DNA of 64,000 nt, from NCBI GenBank assembly GCA_013287275.1, contig JABDED010000001.1, positions 231,511 to 295,510 on the forward strand. The letters are read 5' to 3'. Numbering within the stretch: the stretch's first letter is position 1; each line of letters opens with the position of its first letter. Position numbers and translations under genes: made by a program. Source of the DNA: Betaproteobacteria bacterium. Its GTDB lineage: Bacteria; Pseudomonadota; Gammaproteobacteria; Burkholderiales; Burkholderiaceae_D. The notes below the pieces were generated by a model. That model worked only from the letters and a program-made list of their open reading frames with translations. It made no database searches and was not told the origin of the DNA. Shown here in pieces: positions 62,392 through 64,000 of this stretch.

Positions 62392-62963
62392 CACTTGGCA
62401 TCCTTTACCAGTCCCGGCGTAGTCAGGGCCACGTCCCTGACTGCCTCGAAATAGCGCACATAGCCGGTACAGCGGCAGATATGGTCATTCAGGGCGTCGG
62501 TAATCGTTTCATCCAGTTTTCCCCTGGCGACCGGAGTACGTTTCAATTTTTCCAGCAAGACGGTTGCAGCATTGACAAAGCCGGGTGTGCAATAGCCGCA
62601 CTGGAAGCTGAAATGCTCCAGGAATTTTTGCTGTATTGGCGATAAGGCCGTAACTTCGCCCTTGTCGTTGCGCTGCGCTATGCCCTCGATGGTGCGCACC
62701 TTCTTGCCCTTGAAGAAATGTGCGCCGGTGATGCAGGAGCGCACTTCTTCGCTGCTGCCGTCAGGCTTATCCAGGATGACGACGCAGGCGCGGCATACTC
62801 CCTGGCCGCAACCCAGGCGCGAACCGGTCAGGCCCAGGTATTCATGCAGGAAATCTATCATCATCAAACCTTCCGGCACCGGCATCGGACCGACTGCCTT
62901 GCCGTTGATATCCAGGCTCAGGTCCTGGGAAAGGATTTGACTGGCGGACTGAGGGGCGCTCAT
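62391..62963 (-). CDS. 2Fe-2S subunit of a molybdenum aldehyde oxidoreductase (IorA/XdhC-type small subunit)
   Basis: A 190-residue protein with two [2Fe-2S] domains: a plant-type ferredoxin fold with 'RLGCGQGVCRACVVILD' and a helical domain with 'QCGYCTPGFV' and 'HICRCTGYVRY'. It passes electrons from the Mo site to the cytochrome. The N-terminus has no Tat or Sec signal, so export would be with the large subunit. ATG 62963 overlaps the stop of the large subunit as ATGA. Confidence 0.94.
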   Translation of the reverse strand: MSAPQSASQILSQDLSLDINGKAVGPMPVPEGLMMIDFLHEYLGLTGSRLGCGQGVCRACVVILDKPDGSSEEVRSCITGAHFFKGKKVRTIEGIAQRNDKGEVTALSPIQQKFLEHFSFQCGYCTPGFVNAATVLLEKLKRTPVARGKLDETITDALNDHICRCTGYVRYFEAVRDVALTTPGLVKDAK

Positions 62964-64000
62964 GCGAATTTCTCCTGGATTTTTTCTGCACTCACCGGCA
63001 GATCAGTGAAGCGGTGCCCTGTTGCATGGGCGATGGCGTTGACGATGGCTCCCACCACGGGAATCATCACGACTTCGGCGATCCCTTTGGGCGGATCGGT
63101 TTCAGACACCGGCGGCAGCACTTCGCCGGTCTGCGTCCAGACCGCGACATCCCTGGCGCGCGGCAAGCGGTAGCGGTTGAAGTTCCAGGTGCCGTCGCCG
63201 GGGCCATCCTCATACAGGGGCAAATACTCCATCAACGCATGCCCTATTCCCATCGCCAGGCCGCCCTGCAGCTGCCCGGAGACCAGTTGCGGCGATAGCT
63301 GGTTGCCGCACTCCATGATCGAATGATGGCTGAGCAAATCGACTTTGCCGCTGGCCTCATGCACGGATAATTCAACCAGCGTGCCAACCGCGCTGTAATA
63401 GGTGACGGCCGCATTATTACGCTGCACCGGAGGAATGTAAGCCTTCTTGCGGTCCAGCACCTGGTAGCCTCCGGGCGTGCTCATCCTGGCTTGCTTCAGT
63501 TTGTCCGCGCCTTCGCCGTAGCGCAACGCCAACCCATCTACAGGCAGGCGGGATGTAGCGCCGTTGATGTCGAAATCAGCCTCGCTCCATTGCCAGCGAT
63601 TGAACACGTGCACCACGGCGCCGGTGACCAGACCCAGTTCATGCGCCTTTTTGATCAACTGCTCGTAGGGCAACGCTTCCAGGCCGGTGGCGGACAATTT
63701 GCCGTCCACCCAGCGCGCGTCTTCCACCCGTATGACCAGCGGAGCCGCCTGGCCGCCGCCTATGCCCTGGCCCCAGATTGCCATTGCCGCCGGCCACAGG
63801 CCGTGCATGAACACCACGCGCGCCGCTTCCCGCGTGCTATGCGTAAAGTAGAAAGCCGAGTTGGTGGCGCTGGATGGCGACGCATAGCTGGGCGACCAGC
63901 GCGGATTGGCCGCCAGCTTATCCTGGTCGGCCTGGCTCATGATGTAGGGATCGCCGCTGCTCACTACCGGCAAATCACCCCAGTCGGTCACCGAGGTGTG
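62960..64000 (-). CDS. Molybdopterin-binding large subunit of aldehyde oxidoreductase, partial (C-terminal 346 residues)
   Basis: The frame continues past the right edge of the window, so the N-terminus is missing. It belongs to the xanthine-dehydrogenase/IorB family: 'ARVVFMHGLWPAAMAIWGQG', 'HHSIMECGNQLSPQLVSGQL' and 'QGGLAMGIGHALMEYLPLYE' are Mo-cofactor contacts. The catalytic Glu is probably in 'PKGIAEVVMIPVVGAIVNAI' (GVGE in homologues). The three genes form an operon in the order large, 2Fe-2S, cytochrome, which fits a membrane-associated aldehyde dehydrogenase; the substrate is unknown. Confidence 0.92.
   Translation of the reverse strand, partial: HTSVTDWGDLPVVSSGDPYIMSQADQDKLAANPRWSPSYASPSSATNSAFYFTHSTREAARVVFMHGLWPAAMAIWGQGIGGGQAAPLVIRVEDARWVDGKLSATGLEALPYEQLIKKAHELGLVTGAVVHVFNRWQWSEADFDINGATSRLPVDGLALRYGEGADKLKQARMSTPGGYQVLDRKKAYIPPVQRNNAAVTYYSAVGTLVELSVHEASGKVDLLSHHSIMECGNQLSPQLVSGQLQGGLAMGIGHALMEYLPLYEDGPGDGTWNFNRYRLPRARDVAVWTQTGEVLPPVSETDPPKGIAEVVMIPVVGAIVNAIAHATGHRFTDLPVSAEKIQEKFA

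Overview
The window looks like a chromosomal segment of a free-living betaproteobacterium, most likely Burkholderiales of the Oxalobacteraceae type (Herminiimonas, Undibacterium or Collimonas relatives). This is inferred from an intracellular PHA depolymerase with a Cys nucleophile, the rnfB-nth gene pair, a DUF1841 gene, a protein-length ArgA, a YggX/FdxA/FNR set and a moderate GC content. No genus can be fixed from this sequence alone. No rRNA, CRISPR array, prophage or intact insertion sequence was seen. One tRNA gene (initiator tRNA-fMet) is present at 22045-22121.

Layout. 1-3022 (minus): an outer-membrane receptor locus, with a TonB-dependent receptor interrupted by an in-frame TGA and a YncE-like beta-propeller protein cut by the window edge. 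3646-13515: housekeeping and degradative genes (NudC, CPBP protease, secreted M13 peptidase and CocE/NonD hydrolase, RIO-type kinase, ArfB, M14 peptidase). 13592-21876: regulation (CheV, PpnN, a TPR-GAF-GGDEF diguanylate cyclase, a WYL regulator divergent from a LysE exporter, a GlxA/FtrA regulator). 22045-30464: tRNA-fMet, a MITE-like element with nested hairpins, DbpA, a secreted PepF-like peptidase and HrpA. 30718-33137: ArgA, YggX, RpiA.

33369-42187 is the most unusual part: seven co-directional signalling genes, with a run of short overlaps from the second gene to the last. They encode two PAS histidine kinases, a globin-GGDEF-EAL-receiver-PAS protein, a 105-residue domain protein, an HDOD protein, a receiver-HD-GYP protein and a single-domain receiver. 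Several catalytic or cofactor positions are altered: the globin lacks the expected proximal His, the GGDEF motif reads GADEF, and the HD pair of the HD-GYP domain reads AD. The likely logic is two kinases feeding three receivers that set or sense cyclic-di-GMP, perhaps by protein contact as much as by catalysis.

42193-50066: SrkA kinase, a SEC-C protein, an acyl-CoA-binding protein, a 2-hydroxyacid dehydrogenase, FdxA plus ferredoxin-NADP reductase, and a FUSC membrane protein. 50194-53247: a large class A-like penicillin-binding protein with altered glycosyltransferase motifs. 53279-53451: a second MITE-like element, flanked by TA, in a gene-poor kilobase. 54270-64000: PHA depolymerase, RnfB-Nth, a RutE-like nitroreductase, DUF1841, two small cytochromes c, a MoxR ATPase, an exported hypothetical protein and a three-subunit molybdenum aldehyde oxidoreductase operon (cytochrome c, 2Fe-2S and molybdopterin subunits, the last cut by the window edge). 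Short TTTCGTG-type repeats occur at 47749-47793 and 57744-57840.
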